Shown: positions 25,777 to 33,446 of the stretch, piece after piece
Layout of the letters: the number at the start of each line of letters is the position of its first letter
Position numbering within the stretch: position 1 is the first letter of the stretch
Source: BB31 sp964582525
Lineage (GTDB): Bacteria > Pseudomonadota > Gammaproteobacteria > Beggiatoales > Beggiatoaceae
Assembly: GCA_964582525.1 (NCBI GenBank)
Contig: CAZOSP010000010.1
Span: 1 to 51,838 of the forward strand
Direction of reading: 5' to 3'
Length of the DNA stretch: 51,838 nucleotides
The notes under the pieces: generated by a model
Databases searched by the model: none
The model's input: only the letters and a program-made list of their open reading frames with translations
Told to the model about the DNA's origin: nothing
Position numbers and translations under genes: made by a program

Positions 25777-26991
25777 ATGGCAGCTTTTCAGTTTTCTTAT
25801 CAAGCCTGTGACGTGCAAGGCAAAATGCACAGCGGACAACTCAGCGCCGAAACCGAGCAAGAAGTTGTCGCTATGCTGCAATCACGTCATTTAATCCCGA
25901 TTAAAATCGAAGTAGCAAGCAGTAGCTTAAGTGGCTTAAGCGGCTTGCGGCGTTCCTCAGTGAATAGCAAAGACGTGATTGATTTTACTTCAGGTTTATG
26001 CACTTTAGTGGAAGCGCACGTACCGCTAGACAAAGCTCTCAGTCTGCTAGAAGGCATCACAGAAAAATCCGCCACACGCTCATTGATTGTCGAATTGCGT
26101 CGCGAAATCAAGGAAGGACGCACCCTCGCTGACGCGCTGCAAGATCATCCCGCAGTGTTTTCGCGCATGTATGTCAACATGATCCACGCGGGCGAAGAAG
26201 GCGGTATTTTAGAAAAATTACTGCCGCGTTTAGCCAAATTCATGGAAGAAGCCGACGAAGCCAAGCGCACCGTCATTTCCGCCCTGATTTACCCGATGAT
26301 TTTGCTGGTGGTAGGCGTACTAAGCGTGATCGCCTTAATGGTATTTGTGGTGCCGCAATTTGCCACGCTATTTGAAGACATGGGCGCAGCAATTCCGCCC
26401 TCAGCCGCCTTGCTGTTAGGCTTAAGCAACTGGCTACAACATTATGGCTGGGTTTTGCTGGCAGTGCCTTTTGTGTTGATTTACGTCTGGAGACAAGCCG
26501 GCTCTACGCCGCAACGCCGTCTTAAACGCGACGCTTTTTTACTCAAAGTGCCGCTGCTTGGTTCGCTGTTATTGGAAGCCGAAAGCTCGCGTTTTTGCCG
26601 TACTTTAGGTTCGCTATTGGGGGCTGGCATTCCCCTGCTCAAAGCCCTGCACATTGCCCAAGGCGTGATGGAAAACCACTTGCTGGCTAAAGACTTAGAA
26701 ATAGCCGAAGAAACCGTGCGGCGCGGCGTGAGTTTAGGCAAAGCACTCGCCAACAGCGGCGATTTTCCGGTGCTACTGCCGCAATTAATTGTGGTAGGCG
26801 AAGAATCGGGGCGCACCGCCAGCATTTTAGATAAATTAGCCGAATCCTTTGATGAACAGGTGCGCCAACGCACCCGCCGGATGGTGGCATTGGTTGAACC
26901 CCTGTTAATTTTAGGCTTAGGCGGCATTGTCGGCGCAGTCGTGATTATTATGTTGTCGGCGATTTTTAGTTTGAATAGTATAGGGGTCTAA
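25777..26991 (+). CDS. gspF: type II secretion system inner-membrane protein GspF
   Basis: 404 aa with the two T2SSF repeats: FTSGLCTLVEAHVPLDKAL near residue 70 and FCRTLGSLLGAGIPLLKAL near 270. There are three membrane segments (about 170-195, 220-240 and a C-terminal VGAVVIIMLSAIFSL). GspF is the platform protein that couples the GspE ATPase to pseudopilus assembly. The N-terminus FQFSYQACDVQGKMHSG fits T2SS rather than type IV pilus PilC. gspE is not adjacent. The secretin gene follows after 170 bp containing a family C repeat. Confidence 0.92.
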   Translation: MAAFQFSYQACDVQGKMHSGQLSAETEQEVVAMLQSRHLIPIKIEVASSSLSGLSGLRRSSVNSKDVIDFTSGLCTLVEAHVPLDKALSLLEGITEKSATRSLIVELRREIKEGRTLADALQDHPAVFSRMYVNMIHAGEEGGILEKLLPRLAKFMEEADEAKRTVISALIYPMILLVVGVLSVIALMVFVVPQFATLFEDMGAAIPPSAALLLGLSNWLQHYGWVLLAVPFVLIYVWRQAGSTPQRRLKRDAFLLKVPLLGSLLLEAESSRFCRTLGSLLGAGIPLLKALHIAQGVMENHLLAKDLEIAEETVRRGVSLGKALANSGDFPVLLPQLIVVGEESGRTASILDKLAESFDEQVRQRTRRMVALVEPLLILGLGGIVGAVVIIMLSAIFSLNSIGV

Positions 26992-27009
26992 GTTTTTTAG
27001 ACAAAATCA

Positions 27010-27114
27010 CACTCATAGCCGCCAGAAACTCCATTTTTTGCTTTTCAAGTTTACTGCAAATACTTGGATTTTAAGCACTTAATCAAAATCCCGAGATTCA
27101 GGTTTCAGGCGGGC
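27010..27114 (-). repeat. repeat family C, copy 3 (opposite strand)
   Basis: Reverse complement reads GCCCGCCTGAAACCTG, CTCGGGATTTTGATTAAG, CCAAGTATTTGCAGTAAAC, AAGCAAAAAATGG, ending GGCTATGAGTG. It fills the gspF-gspD gap in inverse orientation relative to copies 1 and 2. Confidence 0.8.
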
Positions 27115-27161
27115 GGTATCACAAAATGCACAAGATATTTGATCACGGAGTCAATGTTTCA

Positions 27162-29378
27162 ATGAAAGCGATTTTTTACATAGTGTTATGTAGTTTTTTA
27201 GCCGCCTGCGCCACCCCGCCGGAACAGCGCGCCAAACCCAAAACCGCTGCGGAATTAGCTGCCGCGCAACTGCCCGGCACCGCCGCGCTTGAGCATACCC
27301 TGCCAAGTATCGGCAGCCTGCCGCAACCCACTGCCCGTCCACCCGTCCCCGAAGTGCGCAATCTCGGCAGCCTGCCGCCTATCAGCAATTACCAACAAGA
27401 CCGCGCTGAAGCACCGGAAAGCCCTAAAAAAAGCGGCATATCGCTCAATTTTGAACAGGTGCCACTGCGTGAAATTTTACACATGATAGCTGATACGCTA
27501 GAGCTGCATCTGGTCATCGATCCCTCCATTGGCGACAAAGTAACGATTCGCACTGCCCCCGGCAAACTTTTGGCGCATAACGATCTTTGGCCCCTGCTGC
27601 AATTATTATTAAAAGAAAACAACATCAGCATGGAAAAAAGAGGCAATGTGTATCATCTGAAAAAAGAACCGAGCAATTTACCCTTAGAAATCGGAGCTTC
27701 CTCGCGTTTAACCCACAGCGACGCGCCGCAAGTGCTACAAATCACGCCCTTGCGTTATATTGCTTTAGAAGCGGCTTTAACCACTTTACAACCTTTAGTT
27801 GAACCCGAAGGGCGTTTAATCAATCTTTCCAACTTAAACATCTTGGGCATTATCAGCAGTCCAACCAAATTACAACGCATTAACGCGCTACTCAATTTAG
27901 TCGATGCCGACCCCTTTGTGCATCGCGGCATTCGCTTATTTCGTTTACAAAATATCAAAGCCACTGATGCCAAAGGTGATTTAGATAAAATTCTACAAGC
28001 CATAGAAGGTCAAATGCCCTCCTATGAAATCATTGATTTAGAAAGAATTAACGCCCTGCTGGTAGTCGCACCGCCAAAACGCGGCTTTAATGAAATAGAA
28101 CGCTGGATTGATATTGTTGATGAAGAAAATGAAGCCGGCGGAGAGCAGGTATTTATTTATCGAATACGCAATCTCAAAGCCCCCGAACTTGCCAGCACTT
28201 TAATGGATGTATTCAAAACCGATGACAAAGATGAACTGCGTACTCGCAAAACCGAAACAGAACAAGAAAGAGGCTTTGACGCGCTCGGTAAAGAAACCCA
28301 AGACATGCCCGAAATCCCAGTAGCGACGCAGAAACCGCGATCCGCTATGACCGCTAGTGTTTCTGCTGAATTAAAAGTGAATATTGTTGCAGATGAAGCC
28401 ACCAATAGCTTATTGGTACGCGCCACCCCTAAAGATTATCGACAATTACTAGAAACTATTGCATTGTTGGATACGGTGCCAAAAGAAGTGATGATTAATG
28501 TGGTGATTGCTGAAGTTGAACTAACCGATCAACATCAATTTGGCATTGATTGGGGGCGTTTATTTGGCGACGATAACAAAGCTTATGTAGGTTCTGATTT
28601 TAATGTCCCCGGCGCACTGAGCAATCCGGCTGAGACGATTAGCGATATTACCAGAAGTAATAGTGGTTTAGTGCTAGGCTATATCGGCGATAAAGTCAGT
28701 GCGGTATTAAATACTTTAAGCTCCAATGGGCATGTAGAACTCTTATCTCGTCCTTCTTTATTAGTGCGTAATAACCAAGAAGCATCCATTAATGTAGGAT
28801 CAGATGAACCCACGATTACGCGCATTAATCAAACCAATAGCGGATTGAATACCGCTTTAACCACTTCTAATGAAGTACAATATCGCAAAACCGGTATTAT
28901 TCTCAAAGTTAAACCGCAAATTAATGAAGATGGCGTGATTAACATGGAAGTGCGTCAAGAAGTTTCGGCGGTGGGTGCGCTGCGTACTGAAGAACAACTG
29001 CCTTCTTTTCGGGAACGGGTCATTGAAACTTCTTTAGTCGTGAAAGATGGCAATGCGATTGTCATGGGGGGGTTAATTCAAACCAATTGGAATACCAGCT
29101 ATGAAGGCATTCCGGTCTTAAAAGACGCACCGATTTTTGGGCGGGTTTTTCAAAGTGAGGATGTGCAGAAGGTGCGCACCGAATTGGTCGTCATTATTGT
29201 GCCGCAGATTATTCATCCCGAAGCTGACAATAGTCAATATGTACGACAATTCCGCGACCGTATGCACGAAGTGAAACGCTTAATGGAAAACGACGATACA
29301 CCGGTGATTTTTAATTTATCATCTCGTTATCAACAAGAGGCAGACAGCCGTTCAATTCAACCAAGCAATACTGATTAA
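27162..29378 (+). CDS. gspD: type II secretion secretin GspD, lipoprotein form
   Basis: 738 aa from ATG 27162. That start gives a lipoprotein signal, MKAIFYIVLCSFLAAC (Cys16), after GGAG at 27147-27150; ATG 27126 would bury the signal. A Pro/Ala-rich linker follows, then the N0 domain (SLNFEQVPLREILHMIADTL), N1-N3 domains, with a charged low-complexity insert in N3 (about 360-405), and the secretin core: SSNGHVELLSRPSLLV, GGLIQTNWN and TELVVIIVPQII. It forms the outer-membrane exit pore. A lipidated secretin may reach the outer membrane without a separate pilotin, as described for HxcQ. The Ser/Gln-rich tail could be an S-domain. Confidence 0.93.
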   Translation: MKAIFYIVLCSFLAACATPPEQRAKPKTAAELAAAQLPGTAALEHTLPSIGSLPQPTARPPVPEVRNLGSLPPISNYQQDRAEAPESPKKSGISLNFEQVPLREILHMIADTLELHLVIDPSIGDKVTIRTAPGKLLAHNDLWPLLQLLLKENNISMEKRGNVYHLKKEPSNLPLEIGASSRLTHSDAPQVLQITPLRYIALEAALTTLQPLVEPEGRLINLSNLNILGIISSPTKLQRINALLNLVDADPFVHRGIRLFRLQNIKATDAKGDLDKILQAIEGQMPSYEIIDLERINALLVVAPPKRGFNEIERWIDIVDEENEAGGEQVFIYRIRNLKAPELASTLMDVFKTDDKDELRTRKTETEQERGFDALGKETQDMPEIPVATQKPRSAMTASVSAELKVNIVADEATNSLLVRATPKDYRQLLETIALLDTVPKEVMINVVIAEVELTDQHQFGIDWGRLFGDDNKAYVGSDFNVPGALSNPAETISDITRSNSGLVLGYIGDKVSAVLNTLSSNGHVELLSRPSLLVRNNQEASINVGSDEPTITRINQTNSGLNTALTTSNEVQYRKTGIILKVKPQINEDGVINMEVRQEVSAVGALRTEEQLPSFRERVIETSLVVKDGNAIVMGGLIQTNWNTSYEGIPVLKDAPIFGRVFQSEDVQKVRTELVVIIVPQIIHPEADNSQYVRQFRDRMHEVKRLMENDDTPVIFNLSSRYQQEADSRSIQPSNTD

Positions 29379-29598
29379 GTTACCATGAAAATAAAAACGT
29401 AGAGACGCAGAGAAAGTAAAAACATCTGGGGTATGCGCCAATATTAGGTGAGTATCCCTAGAAAGATACAGAGAACGTTGTATAGTTATACCAGTAAGCA
29501 CAGTGTATTATAATTTTAACCAGATATATTGACTAAATCATAAGACGTTAATCGAGTATATTTATAGATTTTCAGATAATTAAATTCCCGAAGCAAAT

Positions 29599-29623
29599 CT
29601 GACAGGTATTCAAGACCTGTCAG
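29599..29623. repeat. hairpin CTGACAGGT / ACCTGTCAG in the gspD-ATPase gap
   Basis: Perfect 9-bp stem with a seven-base loop, matching the core of repeat family B. The rest of the 289-bp gap (29379-29667) is AT-rich, without a gene or a clear promoter. I looked for a retron-like ncRNA because of the neighbouring ATPase-HNH pair and saw none, nor any reverse transcriptase. Confidence 0.65.
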
Positions 29624-29667
29624 GTGTTTGTACATTATTTATCTGAAGCACTATAGGAGTATTATAA

Positions 29668-32634
29668 GTGAGAACATTCACAGAAATACAAACAGCTTTG
29701 CCTAAATTGCTCATACAAATGCCCATACAAAAAGCCTATTTATTAGGTAGTACGGGGGCTGGTAAAACGTCTATTATCAGGGAAATAATGGGTAGCAAGC
29801 AATATGATTTTCCTGCAATTGATCAAAGCAGAACCACCTTGGTAACGACAGAATATGTTTTAGGAAAAAGCTTGCCATTTAAAACAACTATTCTGTTAAA
29901 AAAAGAAAAAGAGATTTTGGACTCTATAGAAGATTTAATAAAAGAGTCCATTTTAAGTGTATTAAGAAATAAAAATTTGGAGAACACTAAAAAATCTGAA
30001 TACCTAATTGAAAAAATGAAAGAATCGTCTGATGAGCGTTTTAGATTATCATATATGATTAAAGATGATGATTTTAGAAAATTTGCAGATCATATTCTGA
30101 ATAAGATACTGCCAAATATAGTTGAAACAAATATAGATAAAGAAACATTATTTTCCAGTAATATAGAGAGAGAAATTAACATATTAGGAGATTTAATTTA
30201 TAAAGAAGCAAAAAAAACATTCGATAGCTTACTAAATGAAATTTCACCTAGTGAAGAAGGTGAATTGCTTTTCCTTAATTTTAATAATAGAGAAGAATCT
30301 ATACAAAAAAATAAAAAGTTATTAAGTAATGCGTTTGGTTCAATTATATTGTTTGTTGATTATATAAGAATAGAAGGAGATTTATTAGCGCATGAGTTAA
30401 ATAAAGATGAAAATTTTTCAATTATGCTGATTGATGGTGAAGGTATTGGTCATTCGTTGCAAGAAGAAAGAAATATACTGGCAAGCAGGCATTATGATTA
30501 TTTTGATTTTTGTGATCAAATTTTATTGGTCGAGAAAAGTGATGATCCTTTTATTTCTGGGGGACAAGGCGCAATTGAAGCAATATTTTTAAGCGGATAC
30601 GAAGATAAATTTAAGTTGATTTTTTCTAAAATAGATAAAATAGAACGAGAAGACAAAAACTCTTTTATATCTAAAAGCGTGGATAATTTAACTTCCGCAT
30701 TAGAAAAAACCTTAAAAGGCTTTAACTTAAATTTAGACTGTGTTTATAAAATAGGTAACTTACACAAAGATACTTTAGAGCAAAAAACTAAAGATGAAAT
30801 CTATAGATTACTGAAGGATATTAAAAACCCTAAAGAAATAAAACTTGAACCTTTAGAATTTGACTTTAGTAATCTTTTTTTAGAATTCAATAGCAACTCT
30901 TTTGTTGATAACTTTTCTCGTTTTTTAACTCAGGAACACTGGGCTGTTGTGAAAGCTTTTTCTAAGCGAATGTATGAATGTAAAGAAGGTTATAGATATA
31001 TACAGCCTATTAGTTTAGTTCATAGATTTATTATGCAAGATATCGATAAATTTTTAGTGCGAGAAGATATTGCTCAACTGAAAGTCTATAATTCTCGCAA
31101 TAAAATTAAGCAAGACTTTTCAAATTTTCTTAAAGGATATATTTATAAAAAACTGATTAAAGAAAAAAATTTTTTATGGCAAAATGCTTATGAATATCAA
31201 GGTATTGGATCACATAAAAAAAGAATTAAATTTATTGCTGAAGATATATTGAAAGTTTTTTTACCTTCTAAAGATGATAAAGCATTAGATGATAAAGCAT
31301 TTACCATATTTAAAGAAGATATTAAAAAATTACTTACGGACTCTGGTGCAATGGAATTAACATCTGCAATAAAAATAGTAATTGAAAAAATAGACATAAA
31401 AGGTGTTTATGGCTATAAAAATTTTATTTGGAAATTAAATGAAAATACTAATATATTGTTAGGAAAAAATGGTAGTGGAAAATCAACTATATTAAAATTA
31501 ATTTATGCTTGTTTAGAGAGCAATGAATCTGTTTTTAAGTTTTTCGGAAACCCCTATATTACGCTAAATGTAAAAAAAGAGTATGAGAACAAAAGCTCCA
31601 GTACTGTGGAAATAAAAAATTTCCACTCACATACAGGCATTAAAATTAAGATAATTGATACATTTGATATACATTTTAGTAGCGTAGATGAACAATCCAC
31701 AACCTTAGATTGTAAATTAGAGTCTCTGTTGCAAGACCTTTCGGATTATCAAAGAAATTTAAAATATAAATTTGATACAGAGTCAAAAGAATTAAAAGTT
31801 AAAGCAAATAAAATTTTATCAAAAATTGAAAATGCAGATATTGCAGAATTAAAAGAATACAAAGTTTCAGTAACCGACATCAAGAAAATTGAAGAAAAAA
31901 CATACGAAAAAGTAAGTTTATTTGAAGAAATAATTAACGATTTATTTTTCAAAGAAACCAATAAATATATATCTTTAAAAGAAATAAATGAACCTTTGGT
32001 AGTAAAACACAATAAAGGCATATCAGTGGATATTAATAAATTATCATCCGGTGAAAAACAGTTGCTTATTATTTTTATAACAGTTCTTATTGAAGATGAA
32101 AAGCCATTTATATTGTTGATGGATGAACCTGAATCGTCCTTGCATGTGGAATGGCAATCTATAGTAATCGATAAATTAAAGGAATTAAATGCCAATATGC
32201 AAATCATTGCAGCAACGCATAATCCATTAATTGCGTTAAATAAAAAACCGGAGGAAATAGGTGTTATAGAAATTAATACTGATAAAATAAATACAAATAA
32301 AATGGGAACGGAATTTCTTGATGTTTCCTCTACTTTATTAAACTATTTTGGCTTAAGCTCGTTAGTTGGATCAATAATGAAAAACAAGCTTGCTAAATTA
32401 TTTGAACTGAAAACACAAACAAAAGATTTATCTCAGAAAAACCTTGAAAAATTAGATCAATTAGAAAAAGAATTAGGTTCGACATTAGCCAGTAATTTTA
32501 TTTATGATAGACATTATTTGCATTTTTTAAGATTTATCTATGAAAATAAAAATATAGATTTTGACAAATTGGCTAAAATTTCGGAAAAAGAAATGGATGA
32601 ATTATTAGCTGAATTTAAGGATTTATTCAAATGA
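29668..32634 (+). CDS. double-NTPase protein: GTPase-like N-terminus plus ABC/AAA_21-type C-terminus (PtuA-like)
   Basis: 988 aa. GTG 29668 is supported by AGGAG at 29655-29659. The N-terminal domain has a P-loop, GSTGAGKT (27-34), a possible G3 motif DGEG (256-259) and a G4-like SKID (320-323), so it looks like a TRAFAC/dynamin-type GTPase. The C-terminal domain (from about 570) is ABC-like: GKNGSGKST (599-607), signature LSSGEKQ (792-798), Walker B FILLMDEP with Asp819-Glu820, and H-loop His851. No TOPRIM follows, so it is not an OLD nuclease. The C-terminal half resembles PtuA of Septu. Translation is coupled to an HNH gene (ATGA overlap). Sampled lines are only 20-27% G+C, against 55% in a sampled surA line, which points to horizontal gain. 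Confidence 0.85.
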   Translation: MRTFTEIQTALPKLLIQMPIQKAYLLGSTGAGKTSIIREIMGSKQYDFPAIDQSRTTLVTTEYVLGKSLPFKTTILLKKEKEILDSIEDLIKESILSVLRNKNLENTKKSEYLIEKMKESSDERFRLSYMIKDDDFRKFADHILNKILPNIVETNIDKETLFSSNIEREINILGDLIYKEAKKTFDSLLNEISPSEEGELLFLNFNNREESIQKNKKLLSNAFGSIILFVDYIRIEGDLLAHELNKDENFSIMLIDGEGIGHSLQEERNILASRHYDYFDFCDQILLVEKSDDPFISGGQGAIEAIFLSGYEDKFKLIFSKIDKIEREDKNSFISKSVDNLTSALEKTLKGFNLNLDCVYKIGNLHKDTLEQKTKDEIYRLLKDIKNPKEIKLEPLEFDFSNLFLEFNSNSFVDNFSRFLTQEHWAVVKAFSKRMYECKEGYRYIQPISLVHRFIMQDIDKFLVREDIAQLKVYNSRNKIKQDFSNFLKGYIYKKLIKEKNFLWQNAYEYQGIGSHKKRIKFIAEDILKVFLPSKDDKALDDKAFTIFKEDIKKLLTDSGAMELTSAIKIVIEKIDIKGVYGYKNFIWKLNENTNILLGKNGSGKSTILKLIYACLESNESVFKFFGNPYITLNVKKEYENKSSSTVEIKNFHSHTGIKIKIIDTFDIHFSSVDEQSTTLDCKLESLLQDLSDYQRNLKYKFDTESKELKVKANKILSKIENADIAELKEYKVSVTDIKKIEEKTYEKVSLFEEIINDLFFKETNKYISLKEINEPLVVKHNKGISVDINKLSSGEKQLLIIFITVLIEDEKPFILLMDEPESSLHVEWQSIVIDKLKELNANMQIIAATHNPLIALNKKPEEIGVIEINTDKINTNKMGTEFLDVSSTLLNYFGLSSLVGSIMKNKLAKLFELKTQTKDLSQKNLEKLDQLEKELGSTLASNFIYDRHYLHFLRFIYENKNIDFDKLAKISEKEMDELLAEFKDLFK

Positions 32635-33377
32635 TTGATATGCGTTCTGTATTTGCTACAAATGAATATAAAAAAGCGATTAAAGAATTTAACAGTTGTA
32701 ACTGGTCTATCTTTAAAAGAGCATATCAACTTGTCTCACATTCAAAATGTCCAATTTGTGAAGTAGAACTAAAAAACAGTCCAAATACCTATAATTCCGC
32801 AACTATTGATCATTTTAGACCTAAAAATATGTATAAAGACTTGAAATGTGTACCTGAAAATTATCTATTAATGTGTCAACTTTGCAATGAACGTTATAAG
32901 AAAGCCAAGTTTCCGTTATATGATGAAAAACACCGTGTAACGGGTGCAAAAACGATACAAGAAACAAAAAATGAAAAGCCATTATTATTTAATCCAGCAG
33001 AAGAAGAACCGTTACATTTTTTTGAACTTGTTTTTATTGAACGTACAGGTTTAGGTGGTATTTTAGAATTAAAAAGAAATACTAAAACCATTTCTAAAGA
33101 TAAAAATGATTATGAATATCAACGTTGTCAAAAAATGATTAAATTGTTTGGGCTTGGTTCTTGTCATAACGATATTCACCCTGATTCTAAAAGCAAAGAG
33201 TGTAGAATAGATATATTAAGACAACACTATGCAATATTTAAAGAGATAGCTCAAGCAATAAGTGATAGGAATGAAAAATCTCTTGCTTTAATCCTAAAAG
33301 ATAAAAACAGACACGAGGAATTACAAAAGTATGGATTTTATAAATTTTTACAGAAAAATCAATTTAGCATTAAGTAA
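32631..33377 (+). CDS. HNH endonuclease, PtuB/TIGR02646-like
   Basis: 248 aa, ATG 32631 overlapping the ATPase stop by four bases. HNH core: CPIC (40-43), DHFRPK (60-65), CQLCN (82-86) and FPL (94-96), then LLFNPAEEEPLHFF. Two CxxC pairs bind the structural zinc, and His61 of DHFRPK is the expected catalytic base. This pattern matches the PtuB-type HNH proteins paired with PtuA ATPases in Septu and with some retrons. It is as AT-rich as the ATPase gene and was probably acquired with it. Expected role: DNA or tRNA cleavage once licensed by the ATPase; this is inferred from the family, not shown here. Confidence 0.88.
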   Translation: MIDMRSVFATNEYKKAIKEFNSCNWSIFKRAYQLVSHSKCPICEVELKNSPNTYNSATIDHFRPKNMYKDLKCVPENYLLMCQLCNERYKKAKFPLYDEKHRVTGAKTIQETKNEKPLLFNPAEEEPLHFFELVFIERTGLGGILELKRNTKTISKDKNDYEYQRCQKMIKLFGLGSCHNDIHPDSKSKECRIDILRQHYAIFKEIAQAISDRNEKSLALILKDKNRHEELQKYGFYKFLQKNQFSIK

Positions 33378-33446
33378 TTGGGTAATAAAATATTTCTTAA
33401 CTTAAATACTGTGTGTTTTACATATTCTGTTCAGGAGTTTTATAGA

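Noticed and set aside
29668..32634. OLD-family nuclease or Lamassu/SMC-type assignment
   Set aside because: No TOPRIM domain follows the ABC motifs and no long coiled coil or hinge separates the two P-loops; each P-loop heads its own complete-looking domain.
29379..33377. Retron (RT plus ncRNA) associated with PtuAB-like genes
   Set aside because: No reverse transcriptase gene is present and the 289-bp upstream gap shows only one short hairpin, not an msr-msd layout.
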